DNA from: JAIEOG01 sp964519985
GTDB taxonomy: Bacteria; Bdellovibrionota; FAC87; UBA2466
Length of the DNA stretch: 64,000 bases
Direction of reading: 5' to 3'
Assembly (NCBI GenBank): GCA_964519985.1
Contig: CAZFMF010000008.1
Span: 1-64,000, forward strand
Below the pieces are notes generated by a model. That model was not told the origin of the DNA. It did no database searches and worked only from the letters and a program-made list of their open reading frames with translations. Shown piece after piece: positions 15,038-23,528 of the stretch. Position 1 is the stretch's first letter. Each line of letters opens with the position of its first letter. The translations under genes and the position numbers were made by a program.

Positions 15038-15604
15038 GTGACCACGCTCTACGTCGGCATCGACCCCGGCCGCAACGGCGGTATCGCGGTGTTAACGGCG
15101 GTCGGGAAGATAGCGTGGGTGCGGAAGCTACCGGCCGCCCGCCCGGCTTTGTTAGCCGCGGTCAAAGAACTCCACGACGGCTCACCCGCTACGGTCGTTC
15201 GCGTCGCACTCGAAAAGGTCGGCGGGTATGTGCAACGTAAGGGTGACAACGGCGACGTAGCCCGCGGGTCGCATATGTTCGTGTTCGGTAAGGGGGTGGG
15301 CTGGATCGAGATGGCGTTGGAGGCGTGCGGGCTCGGGGACTTCCGCGAAGTTACGCCGCAGCAGTGGCAGAAGGGGCTCGGTATCCCACCCCGCAAGAAG
15401 CACGACAAGGTACGGTCCCGCACGCTGACGAAGGGCCGGCGGAAGGGCACCGTGGTACAAGAGAAGTGGGGCGGCGAGACGGACCGGGAGTTTAAAGCCC
15501 GACTGCGGGCGGTGGCCGAAAAGCTGTTCCCGGACGCGACGCTGACGAACGCGACGAGTGACGCAATCCTTATCGCCGAGCACTTGAGAAGGAGCAACTT
15601 GTGA
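15038..15604 (+). CDS. RuvC-like Holliday junction resolvase
   Basis: 188 residues with RNase H-fold acidic residues in the expected order: D9 in YVGIDPGRNGG, E59 in VALEKV, and D175 in ATSDAILIA, preceded by a PRKKHDK basic helix. It would cut branched recombination or replication intermediates. Start is GTG 15038 with GGAGGTGA upstream. It neighbours repair and recombination genes. Phage RuvC relatives of this length are common. Confidence 0.82.
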   Translation: MTTLYVGIDPGRNGGIAVLTAVGKIAWVRKLPAARPALLAAVKELHDGSPATVVRVALEKVGGYVQRKGDNGDVARGSHMFVFGKGVGWIEMALEACGLGDFREVTPQQWQKGLGIPPRKKHDKVRSRTLTKGRRKGTVVQEKWGGETDREFKARLRAVAEKLFPDATLTNATSDAILIAEHLRRSNL

Positions 15605-15978
15605 CGATCGAAGTGCCGCTGCCGGACCTCACCGCCCTGCCGGCGTGGGCCTACGTGACGGGCGGCGTGTGGGTGTGGTATCTGCTGGCGGCGGTCGTGG
15701 TGCGGGTGATGCAGTGGGCGGGCGTGTTCAAGCGTCACGCGGAGCGGGCCAACAGTCTCGATTTCGTACCGTTCTTCCTCGGGTGTGACGGGGCGTACCT
15801 CTACACCTCCCGCGAAGAATGGCACCGCGTACTCGCCCGACGGACTGCCGCCGCCGCGTGGATTACCTCGCCCGTGCTGTTACCATTGCTCATGGTCGTC
15901 ACCGCCCTCTGGTCGTCCGCCCACGTCGCCAGCCTCGGCCTCGTGCCCCGCCCGTGGAGCCGGAGTACCGTCGCGTGA
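15601..15978 (+). CDS. Membrane protein with two predicted helices
   Basis: 125 residues from a GTG overlapping the resolvase stop. Two hydrophobic segments (about 15-37, VTGGVWVWYLLAAVVVRVM; and 85-115, LLPLLMVVTALWSSAHVA) flank a charged loop. Two-helix small membrane proteins in phages include holins, but no lysis gene is nearby, so this is not called a holin. Confidence 0.6.
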   Translation: MTIEVPLPDLTALPAWAYVTGGVWVWYLLAAVVVRVMQWAGVFKRHAERANSLDFVPFFLGCDGAYLYTSREEWHRVLARRTAAAAWITSPVLLPLLMVVTALWSSAHVASLGLVPRPWSRSTVA

Positions 15979-15984
15979 TATACT
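15976..15984 (+). promoter_or_regulatory. Extended -10 promoter
   Basis: TGATATACT contains TATACT preceded by the TG of an extended -10 element; no good -35 box is present. It lies 30 bases before the ATG at 16014 and overlaps the preceding stop codon. Confidence 0.5.
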
Positions 15985-16013
15985 CGGGACGTACCCCATC
16001 CCGAGGACTCCCG

Positions 16014-16265
16014 ATGATGACCTGCGACGTGTGCGGTTTCGACGTGCCGCCGTTCACCGGCCAGCACACGGCGGATGACGTGCTGTGTGCGGATTGCCTC
16101 GCCAAAGGTCGGACGTGGTCGCCGGTCGAACGGCCGCCCGTCAAGTGGGACGCGGAACAGTCCGCCTATCTCCGTAAACGACTCGCCGAAGCGAAGGACG
16201 CCCATGCCGAAGGCCGTGACGCTGCCGCCGTGGGAGAAGCACGTAGCGGCATGGGAGAACTGTAA
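16014..16265 (+). CDS. Small zinc-finger protein
   Basis: 83 residues beginning MMTCDVCGFDVPP, with a second pair at CADC, a typical zinc ribbon, then a charged helix. CGAGGA precedes the ATG. Its 3' end overlaps the glycosylase start by 62 bases, unusually long for this genome. Confidence 0.55.
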   Translation: MMTCDVCGFDVPPFTGQHTADDVLCADCLAKGRTWSPVERPPVKWDAEQSAYLRKRLAEAKDAHAEGRDAAAVGEARSGMGEL

Positions 16266-16839
16266 GCGGTGTCACCTGCATAAGACCCGTGACCGCGTGG
16301 TGTTGGCGAAGGGCGACATGCCGTGCGACATACTGTGCTTGGCGGAGGCGCCCGGGACGAGTGAGAACGCTAGAGGATTACCACTTGTCGGCCCGGCCGG
16401 TAAGGTGCAGGACGGTATCATCGCGGACGCCCTCGCCGCCGCGAACGTACCCGGGCTGACGTGGGCGTTCGTGAACCTGCTCGGCTGCATCCCGCTGGAC
16501 GGGCAAGGTATAGACAAGGTGGACCGGCCGCCCGACGAGTGCGTGCGGGCGTGTGCCCCGCGACTTAACGACTGTTTCGCTATGTTCAAGCCGAAGCTGA
16601 TCGTGTGCCTCGGGGTGGACGCGGCCGAATGGCTCGACGGTAAGCGGGGTCGCGGCGGTCCGGTCGCCCCGCCCGACGTACCGCGGGTGAAGACGGTCCA
16701 CCCGGCCGCTATACTCCGGGCGGGCGGCGGGGCGGTAGCGTACCAGCTCCGGCGGCAGAGCGTGGCGACGCTGGCGACCGCGATAAGAAACCACTGCGGA
16801 CCAATCAACTGGGAGAATAACAGTGATATCCCTTTCTAA
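16204..16839 (+). CDS. Iron-sulfur uracil-DNA glycosylase family protein
   Basis: 211 residues. The fold signature is clear: C20/C23 (CKRC) and C113/C117 for a 4Fe-4S cluster, AEAPGTSENARGLPLVGPAG for the uracil pocket, and HPAAIL near the end. Family 4/5 enzymes remove uracil from DNA; the related SPO1 polymerase-associated proteins may differ in substrate. It starts MPKAV, a tag shared with other proteins here. It stands between the resolvase and exonuclease genes, consistent with DNA repair. Confidence 0.82.
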   Translation: MPKAVTLPPWEKHVAAWENCKRCHLHKTRDRVVLAKGDMPCDILCLAEAPGTSENARGLPLVGPAGKVQDGIIADALAAANVPGLTWAFVNLLGCIPLDGQGIDKVDRPPDECVRACAPRLNDCFAMFKPKLIVCLGVDAAEWLDGKRGRGGPVAPPDVPRVKTVHPAAILRAGGGAVAYQLRRQSVATLATAIRNHCGPINWENNSDIPF

Positions 16840-17206
16840 GCCGAAGCACAACACCGGTGGGCGGAAGCTGATCCCGCAAGGGGCGGTATACGGCCCGTTC
16901 ACGGTCGGTAAGCCGGTCGGGTTTCGGGAAATCAAGGTCGTCATCCGGAAGTACACCTACGCCGTGACGTGCCGGTGCGGGCGAAAGTACGAGCGGTACG
17001 CGAGCGACCTCCACCAAGCTAAGAAGGCGGACGGGTGTATGGCATGTACGACCAAGCTCCGCGGGCCGGTGGGTAAGGTGGAGCGGAACGCGGCCATCGC
17101 GGCGGACCGGAAGGCGGGAATGTCGCTCGCCGCTGTGGCCGAGAAGTACGGCGTCTCCGTCCCGCGGGTGAGCATCATCGCCAAGCGGGAGGCAGCTCGT
17201 GCCTAA
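16823..17206 (+). CDS. Zinc-binding protein with C-terminal helix-turn-helix
   Basis: 127 residues from a GTG. The middle has CRCGRKY...CMACTTK, a four-cysteine site like the N-terminal knuckles of phage HNH proteins; the end (RKAGMSLAAVAEKYGVSVPR) is a resolvase-like helix-turn-helix. It lacks an HNH core, so it may be a DNA-binding remnant of a homing endonuclease or a regulator. Confidence 0.65.
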   Translation: MISLSKPKHNTGGRKLIPQGAVYGPFTVGKPVGFREIKVVIRKYTYAVTCRCGRKYERYASDLHQAKKADGCMACTTKLRGPVGKVERNAAIAADRKAGMSLAAVAEKYGVSVPRVSIIAKREAARA

Positions 17207-17645
17207 CGCCGACTGGTGGACGGGGGCACTTATCACGGCGTCGGCCGCTAACGTGGCGGCGATGCTCGGCCTGTGGGCGATGGGCCGGGAGAACCTGCGG
17301 CTGCGGCGGGAACTCGACGCCGTCGGGGCGGACCGGGCGAACGTGAGCATGGCGGCGAACGCCCTCCGCGAGACGCTGCGGAAGGTGTGGGCGGACCGCC
17401 GGCACGCACAATCGACCGCCGCGGAAAAGGAAGTACGGCTCCGGCGGGTGGTGCGGCGGTTGTGGAAAGACCGTCGCGTCCGTCAGCACCTCGACGGGAC
17501 CGCCCGCACCGAAGGCTACCTGCTCGGCGTGGGCGACGCGGCCCGGGTGATGGAGCGGAACGCCGACGCTAGGCTGGCCGACGCCCGTTCGCTGGCGATG
17601 TGCGACGAGCTCGCCCGGTACGATTTGGGAGACCCGGGTGCATAA
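17199..17645 (+). CDS. Membrane-anchored coiled-coil protein
   Basis: 148 residues from a GTG. Residues 8-27 are hydrophobic (ALITASAANVAAMLGLWAMG), followed by a long charged helical stretch (LRLRREL...LRRVVRRLWKDRRVRQ). An N-terminal anchor with a cytoplasmic coiled coil is likely. Function unknown. Confidence 0.6.
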   Translation: MPNADWWTGALITASAANVAAMLGLWAMGRENLRLRRELDAVGADRANVSMAANALRETLRKVWADRRHAQSTAAEKEVRLRRVVRRLWKDRRVRQHLDGTARTEGYLLGVGDAARVMERNADARLADARSLAMCDELARYDLGDPGA

Positions 17646-17832
17646 CAAACCCGTCCCCGCGCGGCCCGCCGCGTCGTTCGAGGAGCGGGTCCGGGACTGC
17701 CTCGCCATGCTACATGTCCACGGCGTACTCACGGACGGCGAGTGGCGGAAGGCTAAGGGGCGGGTGGCGAAGGCGGTGAAGAACCACCGCGAGACGTGCG
17801 ACGTGACGAGCCGACTCACCGAGGGGATGTGA
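17638..17832 (+). CDS. Hypothetical helical protein, 64 residues
   Basis: Starts at a GTG overlapping the previous gene; ends sharing a base with the next ATG (TGATG). The helical body (FEERVRDCLAMLHVHGVLTD) is followed by a basic helix. No family recognised. Confidence 0.55.
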   Translation: MHNKPVPARPAASFEERVRDCLAMLHVHGVLTDGEWRKAKGRVAKAVKNHRETCDVTSRLTEGM

Positions 17833-18815
17833 TGCCGAAGGCGGTGTACCTAGAGCGTCAGCAACTCTGGCGTGGGCCGGGCGAAGACGGGGTTATGGCC
17901 GGAATTAGTCACGATGTTGTGTTGTCGTACAGCCACAAGGCAGGTGTGTACGTAATCCGAAACACGGTCGATGGTAAGGTCTACGTCGGCTCGGCGGCTT
18001 TGTGCCTCGTGCGACGTGCGGCACAACACAGGAATCAGTTGCGACGCGGTAAGCACATTAACAAACACATGCAGGCGGCATGGGGTAAGCACGGTGGAGA
18101 CTCGTTTATCTGCGAAGTTGTTGAGATAACGACGGCAGATAAAGCCGTCGAACGAGAGCAATTCTGGATCGACTATTATAAGTCGTATCTACCGGCGAAC
18201 GGCTACAACAGAGCTCCGAAAGCAGGATCGAATCTAGGCGTACAACATACTCCAGAGACACGGAAAAAATTTTCCGAAGCTCTACGGAAACGTTTAGAGA
18301 ACCCGGAGGAACGGCGTAAGGTCGGAGCTGCAATGCGGGGCAAGAAGCATACCGAGGAGACCAAACAAGTTATGACCGCTCGACTTGTAGAGCGGTGGGC
18401 AAATCCAGAATTCAAAGAGAAAGTTAGTAAGATTCTTAGTGATGTTCCACGAACCGATGAGTGGAAACAGAACATCTCGAAAGCACACAAAGGTAAAAAG
18501 AAATCCCCGACCCACGCCGCCGCAATTAAAGCGGCATCACAGAACCGTGGACCACAGTCGGCAGAGACGATAGCAAAACGAGTCGCTAAACTACGCGGAC
18601 GGAAGATGCCGCCCGAGGCTATTGCTAAAACTAGAGCCGCGAACCTCGGTAAGAAGAAATCGCCAGAAGCTCGGGCTAAGATGGCGGCAGCACAGAAACT
18701 ACGATTCCAAGACCCCGAACAGCGACGACTAATGTCGCTCGCTAAACTGGAAGCTGCTAATGCCAAAAAGCGTAAGCTCGATACTATGGGACGGACCGGA
18801 GGGGAGGGGGCGTAA
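17832..18815 (+). CDS. GIY-YIG homing endonuclease with NUMOD3 repeats
   Basis: 327 residues. The GIY-YIG core is GVYVIRNTVDGKVYVGSA (about 38-55), with the catalytic arginine region and AVEREQFWIDYYKSYLPANGYN later. Then come repeated NUMOD3 DNA-binding motifs (HTPETRKKFSEALRKR, HTEETKQVMTARL, AIAKTRAANLGKKKS). Lower GC than its neighbours suggests recent arrival. Its first 30 residues (MPKAVYLERQQLWRGPGEDG) do not belong to the GIY-YIG domain and resemble the start of the next gene, so it seems to have inserted near the 5' end of that exonuclease gene. Confidence 0.88.
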   Translation: MPKAVYLERQQLWRGPGEDGVMAGISHDVVLSYSHKAGVYVIRNTVDGKVYVGSAALCLVRRAAQHRNQLRRGKHINKHMQAAWGKHGGDSFICEVVEITTADKAVEREQFWIDYYKSYLPANGYNRAPKAGSNLGVQHTPETRKKFSEALRKRLENPEERRKVGAAMRGKKHTEETKQVMTARLVERWANPEFKEKVSKILSDVPRTDEWKQNISKAHKGKKKSPTHAAAIKAASQNRGPQSAETIAKRVAKLRGRKMPPEAIAKTRAANLGKKKSPEARAKMAAAQKLRFQDPEQRRLMSLAKLEAANAKKRKLDTMGRTGGEGA

Positions 18816-19857
18816 CGGCGGGATTACGCAGTCGATGATCGGCCGCATCCTGAACTGCAAAACCCGGGCGGCGTTCGCAATGATCGACGGGCTGCGACCG
18901 CCCGACACGTTCAATTCGGTCATCGAGTTCGGTCACGAATTCCACCTGTGTGACGAGGTACACAGTGGCGGTGGTGACTGGCGAGCCGCGTTGCACGAGT
19001 ACGCCGTCGGGTTGTGCCGGAAGTACCGCACCGAGCAGACCGACGTGGATTTCTGGACTCGCGCCGTCCGCACCATCTTCCCCGAGTACCTAGCATACTG
19101 GTCGCAGCACGTTGACGAGCAGACCCGCGTCCCGGTTGCACAGGAGATGGTGTTCGACCACGATTACGTGCTGCCGTCGGGCCGGGTGGTGCGGCTGCGG
19201 GGCAAGATGGACGGCGTTGACCTGATCGGGGAGGGGCGGGCGGCCCGGGTGTGGCTGTTCGAGACAAAGACGAAGGGCCGCGTAGACCGGCAGGAGATCG
19301 AGCAGCAGTTGTCGTTCGATCTTCAGTCTATGCTGTATTTGAACGTCCTCGACGCCCTCATCCGCGACGGTAAGCCGCCGTTCGATAAGCTACCGGAAGC
19401 CGCCCGTACTACCCCGGCCGGGGTCCGCTATAACGTGGTGCGGCGGCCGTTCAGCGGCGGCGAAGGTAGTATCCGTCAGCGGAAGCCGAGCAAGTCGAAC
19501 CCCGACGGCGAGAGCCTGGAGCAGTTCTTCGAGCGGCTACGGTCCGAGTACGTCGAGCCGGGGCGGGCGGACTGGTTCCTACGCTGGAACGCGGCCGTTA
19601 GCCCGGCGGACTTAGCGGAGTATCGGACGCAGTTCCTCGACCCGGTCTTGGAGCAGGTGTGCGACTGGTATAGTCAGGTAACGGGCCGCCCCACGAAGAC
19701 GCCGCCCGGGTATCGGACGCCGCTCCACTACCGACACCCGTATGGGGTGCGGAACGTGCTCGACGCGGGCGGTAGTACCGAGTACGACAAACTGCTCGCC
19801 ACGGGTGCTCAGACGGGATTAGTCCGAGTTGATACGTTGTTCGGGGAGCTGGCGTAA
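18760..19857 (+). CDS. PD-(D/E)XK exonuclease (RecB/Cas4-like)
   Basis: 365 residues with the nuclease order expected of the superfamily: H59/H62 (FGHEFH), D151 (GKMDGVD), E168-x-K170 (LFETKTKG), and Q183 with LQSMLYL. It would resect DNA ends for recombination with the RecA-like ATPase nearby. It starts inside the last 56 bases of the GIY-YIG gene; its N-terminus (MPKSVSSILWDGPEGRG) parallels the N-terminus of that gene. The start may have been rebuilt after the insertion. It shares one base with the methyltransferase. Confidence 0.85.
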   Translation: MPKSVSSILWDGPEGRGRNGGITQSMIGRILNCKTRAAFAMIDGLRPPDTFNSVIEFGHEFHLCDEVHSGGGDWRAALHEYAVGLCRKYRTEQTDVDFWTRAVRTIFPEYLAYWSQHVDEQTRVPVAQEMVFDHDYVLPSGRVVRLRGKMDGVDLIGEGRAARVWLFETKTKGRVDRQEIEQQLSFDLQSMLYLNVLDALIRDGKPPFDKLPEAARTTPAGVRYNVVRRPFSGGEGSIRQRKPSKSNPDGESLEQFFERLRSEYVEPGRADWFLRWNAAVSPADLAEYRTQFLDPVLEQVCDWYSQVTGRPTKTPPGYRTPLHYRHPYGVRNVLDAGGSTEYDKLLATGAQTGLVRVDTLFGELA

Positions 19858-20600
19858 TGCCGAAGGCCGTGTATGCTGAACAACCGGAACAACCTATAGG
19901 TACGGTTGTAGACGGAGACTGTCTTTCAACTCTACATACCCTTCCCACAGGGTACGCAGACGTTCTCCTTACAGACCCTCCGTACTGCGCGGGTGGCGTA
20001 TCGGAGGCGTCCCGTGTACAAGCACCGGGGCAGGGTTTGCGGTCCGAAACTATCCGCCGGTTCGGCTGGTTCACCGGCGACAACATGACGACGGGCGGGC
20101 TCGTCTTCCTGCTCCGGGCGATGGCGTTCGAGGCGTGCCGGGTCGTTAAGCCGACTGGTCATCTTGTAGTATTTTGCGATTGGAGACTGTCGAACAGTCT
20201 CGCCCCCGCTATCGAGTCAGCCGGTCTAAGATTTCAGGACGAGATCATCTGGGATAAGCAGCATATGGGTTTAGGTAACGGTGTTCGCAAGCGACACGAA
20301 AAGGCTTTACTGTTTACGTTCGGTTCGCCGAAATTCCATGCGGCCAACGTCGCCAGCGTACTTACGTACCCACGAGTCTCTAAAAAAGACCGAGAACACC
20401 AGACCCAGAAACCAGTCGAATTACTCCGCGATATTATCCGGCTCACAAGTCCTGTAGGCGGGATGGTAGTTGACCCGTTCGCGGGGTCCGGTTCTACGGG
20501 CGTGGCGGCTCTATTAGAGGGTAGAAACGCTTTACTCGTAGAGCGAGACCCCGAGCACGCCGCGACCGCCCGCCGCCGTATCGCCGAATGTCGCGTATAA
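19857..20600 (+). CDS. DNA adenine-N6 or cytosine-N4 methyltransferase
   Basis: 247 residues. DPPY (40-43) precedes the S-adenosylmethionine-binding FAGSGSTGVA near residue 212, the beta-class order; HQTQKPVELLRDII is the usual motif before it. It begins MPKAVYAEQP and overlaps the exonuclease by one base. No partner restriction enzyme is visible, so it probably protects phage DNA alongside deazaguanine. The target sequence cannot be read from the protein. Confidence 0.88.
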   Translation: MPKAVYAEQPEQPIGTVVDGDCLSTLHTLPTGYADVLLTDPPYCAGGVSEASRVQAPGQGLRSETIRRFGWFTGDNMTTGGLVFLLRAMAFEACRVVKPTGHLVVFCDWRLSNSLAPAIESAGLRFQDEIIWDKQHMGLGNGVRKRHEKALLFTFGSPKFHAANVASVLTYPRVSKKDREHQTQKPVELLRDIIRLTSPVGGMVVDPFAGSGSTGVAALLEGRNALLVERDPEHAATARRRIAECRV

Positions 20601-20612
20601 CCAGGAGGTAAC

Positions 20613-20909
20613 GTGAAACTAGTGTTCTGCAACCACTGCTGGTTTGTCTACATCGACCCCGCCGGGACGCCCGGGCACGACGGCCGCCCGGTTAAGCTGG
20701 AGCGATGCCCGCAGTGCTTCGGGAACGGCGGTGGGAAGTTGCTCCCGGTGCCGGCGGCCGTGGTGGCGGAATTGGTCGCCCCCGCCGTGAAGGCACAGGT
20801 TAAGACCGAACTACTCCGCCGGCAGTACACCGAACCCCGCCCGACCACGTTCCCGATCGCCACGACCCCGCCCGAACCCAAGACGGAGGACGAATGCCGC
20901 CCCGAGTGA
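20613..20909 (+). CDS. Small zinc-ribbon protein
   Basis: 98 residues from a GTG with an excellent ribosome site (CCAGGAGGTAAC). CNHCWF and CPQCFGNGGG form a zinc ribbon; the tail is proline-rich. It overlaps the ATPase gene by 16 bases and may be a partner of that protein. Confidence 0.6.
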   Translation: MKLVFCNHCWFVYIDPAGTPGHDGRPVKLERCPQCFGNGGGKLLPVPAAVVAELVAPAVKAQVKTELLRRQYTEPRPTTFPIATTPPEPKTEDECRPE

Positions 20910-21787
20910 CCGCGACCGTGTTACCGAAGCCGCCCGCCGCGACGCCCGCGGGAAAGCGAGCGACCGCCAACGAGCCCGACTCGTGGGGTAAGAACTACCA
21001 CCGCATCATGCTCTACGGCGACGCGAAGTCGGGTAAGAGCAGTTTTTGTGGGACTATCCCGGGGCGGGGGATGTGGATTCAGCCCAACACCAAGATGAGC
21101 GGCGGCGAACTGGTGAGCATCGACACGCCCGAGAACCGTGCTCGCATCGACCCGCGGTTCCTGTCTTCCGCCGACCGGGCGAAGGAGATTCTGGACGAGG
21201 CGGCGAGCGGCGGGTACGACTTCGTGGTGCTCGACCACATCACCGGGCTGCGGGACCGGTTCATCGCGGAGGTGGCCGGGCTGGACGAAATCCCGGTGCA
21301 GAAGCGGTGGGGTACACTCCAGCAGCAGCAGTACATCGAGGTGAGCGAGAAGGTGAAGACGGTAGTGGCGAAGCTGTGCGAGTTGCCGTGTCACGTCGTC
21401 ATCATCAGCCAACAGGGCGACATGAACGACAAGCAGGACACGGGCGGCGACAGCGACCTCATCAAGCCGCTCATCGGCCCGGCGATGCCGAAGAAGCTAC
21501 AGAACTACGTCCTGCCGCTGGTGTTTCACATCGTCCAGACGTTCAAGCGACCTCGGTACGAGGAGACGACGGAGCTGATGATCCCGGGCGACCTGAGTAC
21601 CGCCGTTACCAAGCGGGTCCGGGCGAAGGGGGTGGACTACTGCCTCCGGACCGGGCCGCACGACCTGTACTACACCGGGTTCCGCCTGCCGGTGGGGAAC
21701 TACCTGCCGGACGAGATCGTGAACCCGACGTTCGAGAAGTTTCAGGCGGTGATCGACGGCACCTATTTGGACCGGTACGGCGAGTAA
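20894..21787 (+). CDS. RecA-like ATPase, Sak4 type
   Basis: 297 residues. Walker A is GDAKSGKSS (42-50), Walker B FVVLDHI (110-116), and HVVIISQQGD is the strand with the sensing glutamine. The compact single-domain design and the phage recombination context fit Sak4-like single-strand annealing ATPases. The companion gene behind it looks like their usual partner. A RAD51-like core with another role cannot be excluded. Confidence 0.8.
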   Translation: MPPRVTATVLPKPPAATPAGKRATANEPDSWGKNYHRIMLYGDAKSGKSSFCGTIPGRGMWIQPNTKMSGGELVSIDTPENRARIDPRFLSSADRAKEILDEAASGGYDFVVLDHITGLRDRFIAEVAGLDEIPVQKRWGTLQQQQYIEVSEKVKTVVAKLCELPCHVVIISQQGDMNDKQDTGGDSDLIKPLIGPAMPKKLQNYVLPLVFHIVQTFKRPRYEETTELMIPGDLSTAVTKRVRAKGVDYCLRTGPHDLYYTGFRLPVGNYLPDEIVNPTFEKFQAVIDGTYLDRYGE

Positions 21788-21852
21788 GCCGCCCGCCGGT
21801 GTTACGCTGCGGATGTACCCCGACCACTAACCCGAGAGAGACGAAGGCGAGT

Positions 21853-23193
21853 ATGGCTTCCCACGACCACCACGACGACGTGTTCCGCGAGTTCGGTAAG
21901 CAGTTCGACATCGACGCGAAAGCCCACGCCCACGACGAGCCGAAGCTGGGGGGCGAAGTACCCGCGGGCGTCCGCAACGGTATTGCCCAAGTGACGAGTG
22001 TGAAGATCGACCGGTACAAGACCGGCACGATGCAGGGCAAGCCCTACGGCATGATCTCGTGCCGGGTGGTGTTCCCCGACCAAGCCCCGTGCGGCACCCC
22101 GATCCTCGACCTGCCGGTGCGGTTCGGCCCGTATCCACTGTGCGAGACCGGCAGCGGCGACCGGTACGTCAGTGCGGCCGACAACCTCGGCGAATTCCAG
22201 ATGGCGTTGAAGGCGTTGCTCGGCAAGTCGGCGAGCCCGGAGGCGGTGAACGGGTCGGCCGCGTTGCAGAAGACGATCGCGTTCCTGAGCGGGAGCAAGT
22301 TCTACACCCGGTTCCGCTCGTGGGCGTTCGGGAAGGAGACGATCGAACAGCTCCCGAACGGTAAGTGGGCGGTGCATGTGGACGGCAAGCCCTCGACCCG
22401 CACCACGACGCAGTACCCGAGCGAACAGGCGGGGAAGACGGCCAACCCCTACGCCGGGCGGGAGCCGCGGGTGAACTACGACCTGCTCGGGCGGGTCGAG
22501 TGGCAGGAGGCGGCGACCCCGGCCGGGAGCGGCGTGCGGGTGGCGAGCCCGCCCCCGCCGGCCAACCCGTTGCTCGGGGACGACATCGACGGCCCGACCG
22601 AGTCCGCCAAGATCGCCAGCCGTATCGTGAGCCCGCCGCCCCCGGCCGCTCCCGCCGCCGCCCCGCCGAAGGGACCGGGTCGCCCTAAAAAGGTAGCGAC
22701 CGCCCCCGTGTCGGAACCCGAGCCGGACGTGAACGAACTGGCAGACCGGGCGACCAACAGCCCGGACCCGGTGGTGATGCGGGGGGCTCAGGGTAAGCTC
22801 ACCGAGCTGGCGAAGGCCGCGGGGGTGCCGGAGGACGCGGGCGGTAACCTGATCTCCGAGGACGCGAGCTGGCAGGACGTGGCCGACCGCATCACCTACA
22901 TCAAGGGCGGCGGCTCGCCGGACGGTCCCGACGCGGACGGCGGTGTCACCGCCGACGACGGGGCGGGCGGCTCGGCCGACGCGGGCGAAGTGGTGGTGGG
23001 GAGTCTGTACGTCTACACCACCGCCAATGCCCAGGGCCGGACGGTAGAAAAGGAGGTGGAGGTGCTGGCCCTGTTCGACGGCGGCTCGACGGCCGAGGTG
23101 AGGGACAACCAGACCGGCAAGGTGCTGATGGACCCGAAGACGAAGGGTAAACTGCGGGTGCCGGTGGCGAACCTGTCGCCGGTGCCGATGTGA
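21853..23193 (+). CDS. Companion of the RecA-like ATPase; possible ssDNA-binding protein
   Basis: 446 residues. The first 200 have a beta-rich body (IAQVTSVKIDRYKTGTMQGK, then GMISCRVVFPDQ) typical of phage DUF669-like or ssDNA-binding partners of Sak4. A low-complexity Pro/Ala region with an AT-hook (GPGRPKK) follows, then an acidic Gly/Asp linker and a small strand-rich tail. The direct position behind the ATPase supports a DNA-binding role; the family call is an inference. Confidence 0.6.
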   Translation: MASHDHHDDVFREFGKQFDIDAKAHAHDEPKLGGEVPAGVRNGIAQVTSVKIDRYKTGTMQGKPYGMISCRVVFPDQAPCGTPILDLPVRFGPYPLCETGSGDRYVSAADNLGEFQMALKALLGKSASPEAVNGSAALQKTIAFLSGSKFYTRFRSWAFGKETIEQLPNGKWAVHVDGKPSTRTTTQYPSEQAGKTANPYAGREPRVNYDLLGRVEWQEAATPAGSGVRVASPPPPANPLLGDDIDGPTESAKIASRIVSPPPPAAPAAAPPKGPGRPKKVATAPVSEPEPDVNELADRATNSPDPVVMRGAQGKLTELAKAAGVPEDAGGNLISEDASWQDVADRITYIKGGGSPDGPDADGGVTADDGAGGSADAGEVVVGSLYVYTTANAQGRTVEKEVEVLALFDGGSTAEVRDNQTGKVLMDPKTKGKLRVPVANLSPVPM

Positions 23194-23259
23194 GACCGGC
23201 CGGGCGGCCCCGACGTGCGTTGTTGGGGTACGGCGGCCGAGGGGTCGCCCGGTCAAATT

Positions 23260-23436
23260 CCTCCCGTCGTCTAGTGGTCTAGGACACCGCCAGTAGTGAA
23301 CCCGTTCTGCCTGTAGGTGGCGATCGACACTTACGAGCCAGAGCGGCGGATAAACGAGACGACCCCGGCGAGTAACTAACGCCGACTAGGCTCGTGCGAG
23401 AGCGGAAACCCGGGTTCAAATCCCGGCATGGGAGGA
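23260..23436 (+). tRNA. tRNA-Glu-like gene interrupted by a ~109-base structured insert
   Basis: The 5' half (CCTCCCG-TC-GTCTAGTGGTCTAGGAC-A-CCGCC, 23260-23291) is typical of tRNA-Glu. The 3' half (GCGG-AAAC-CCGGG-TTCAAAT-CCCGG, 23402-23426, then TGGGAGG to 23435) gives a perfect T-arm and a 7-bp acceptor stem with CCTCCCG. Between the anticodon-stem strands lie 109 bases containing their own 7-bp stem and CGGCG/CGCCG hairpin. Two extra bases (CA) stand between T-stem and acceptor. CCA is not encoded. It may be a tRNA with an unusual intron or a tRNA-like domain of the larger RNA; no group I core is recognisable. Confidence 0.55.
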
Positions 23437-23528
23437 TTGGCACTAACGGACGGGTGCGGTGAAAGCCGCGGAATTACCGTCCGGACAGGTTCCGGTAACG
23501 CCGGGCTTGTGCCGTATTAACGGTGTGA

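Noticed and set aside
15601..15978. Holin
   Set aside because: Two membrane helices fit, but there is no endolysin or lysis cassette nearby and the gene is embedded in the repair operon.
21046..21852. N-terminal extension of the 21853 gene to 21046
   Set aside because: The extension is an alternative frame of the RecA-like ATPase gene with arginine/histidine-rich composition; the ATG at 21853 begins the structured protein.
21802..23256. 484-residue open frame on the minus strand
   Set aside because: It mirrors the ssDNA-binding-like gene on the other strand, is Arg/His/Gly-rich and has no ribosome site or motif; a GC-rich shadow frame.
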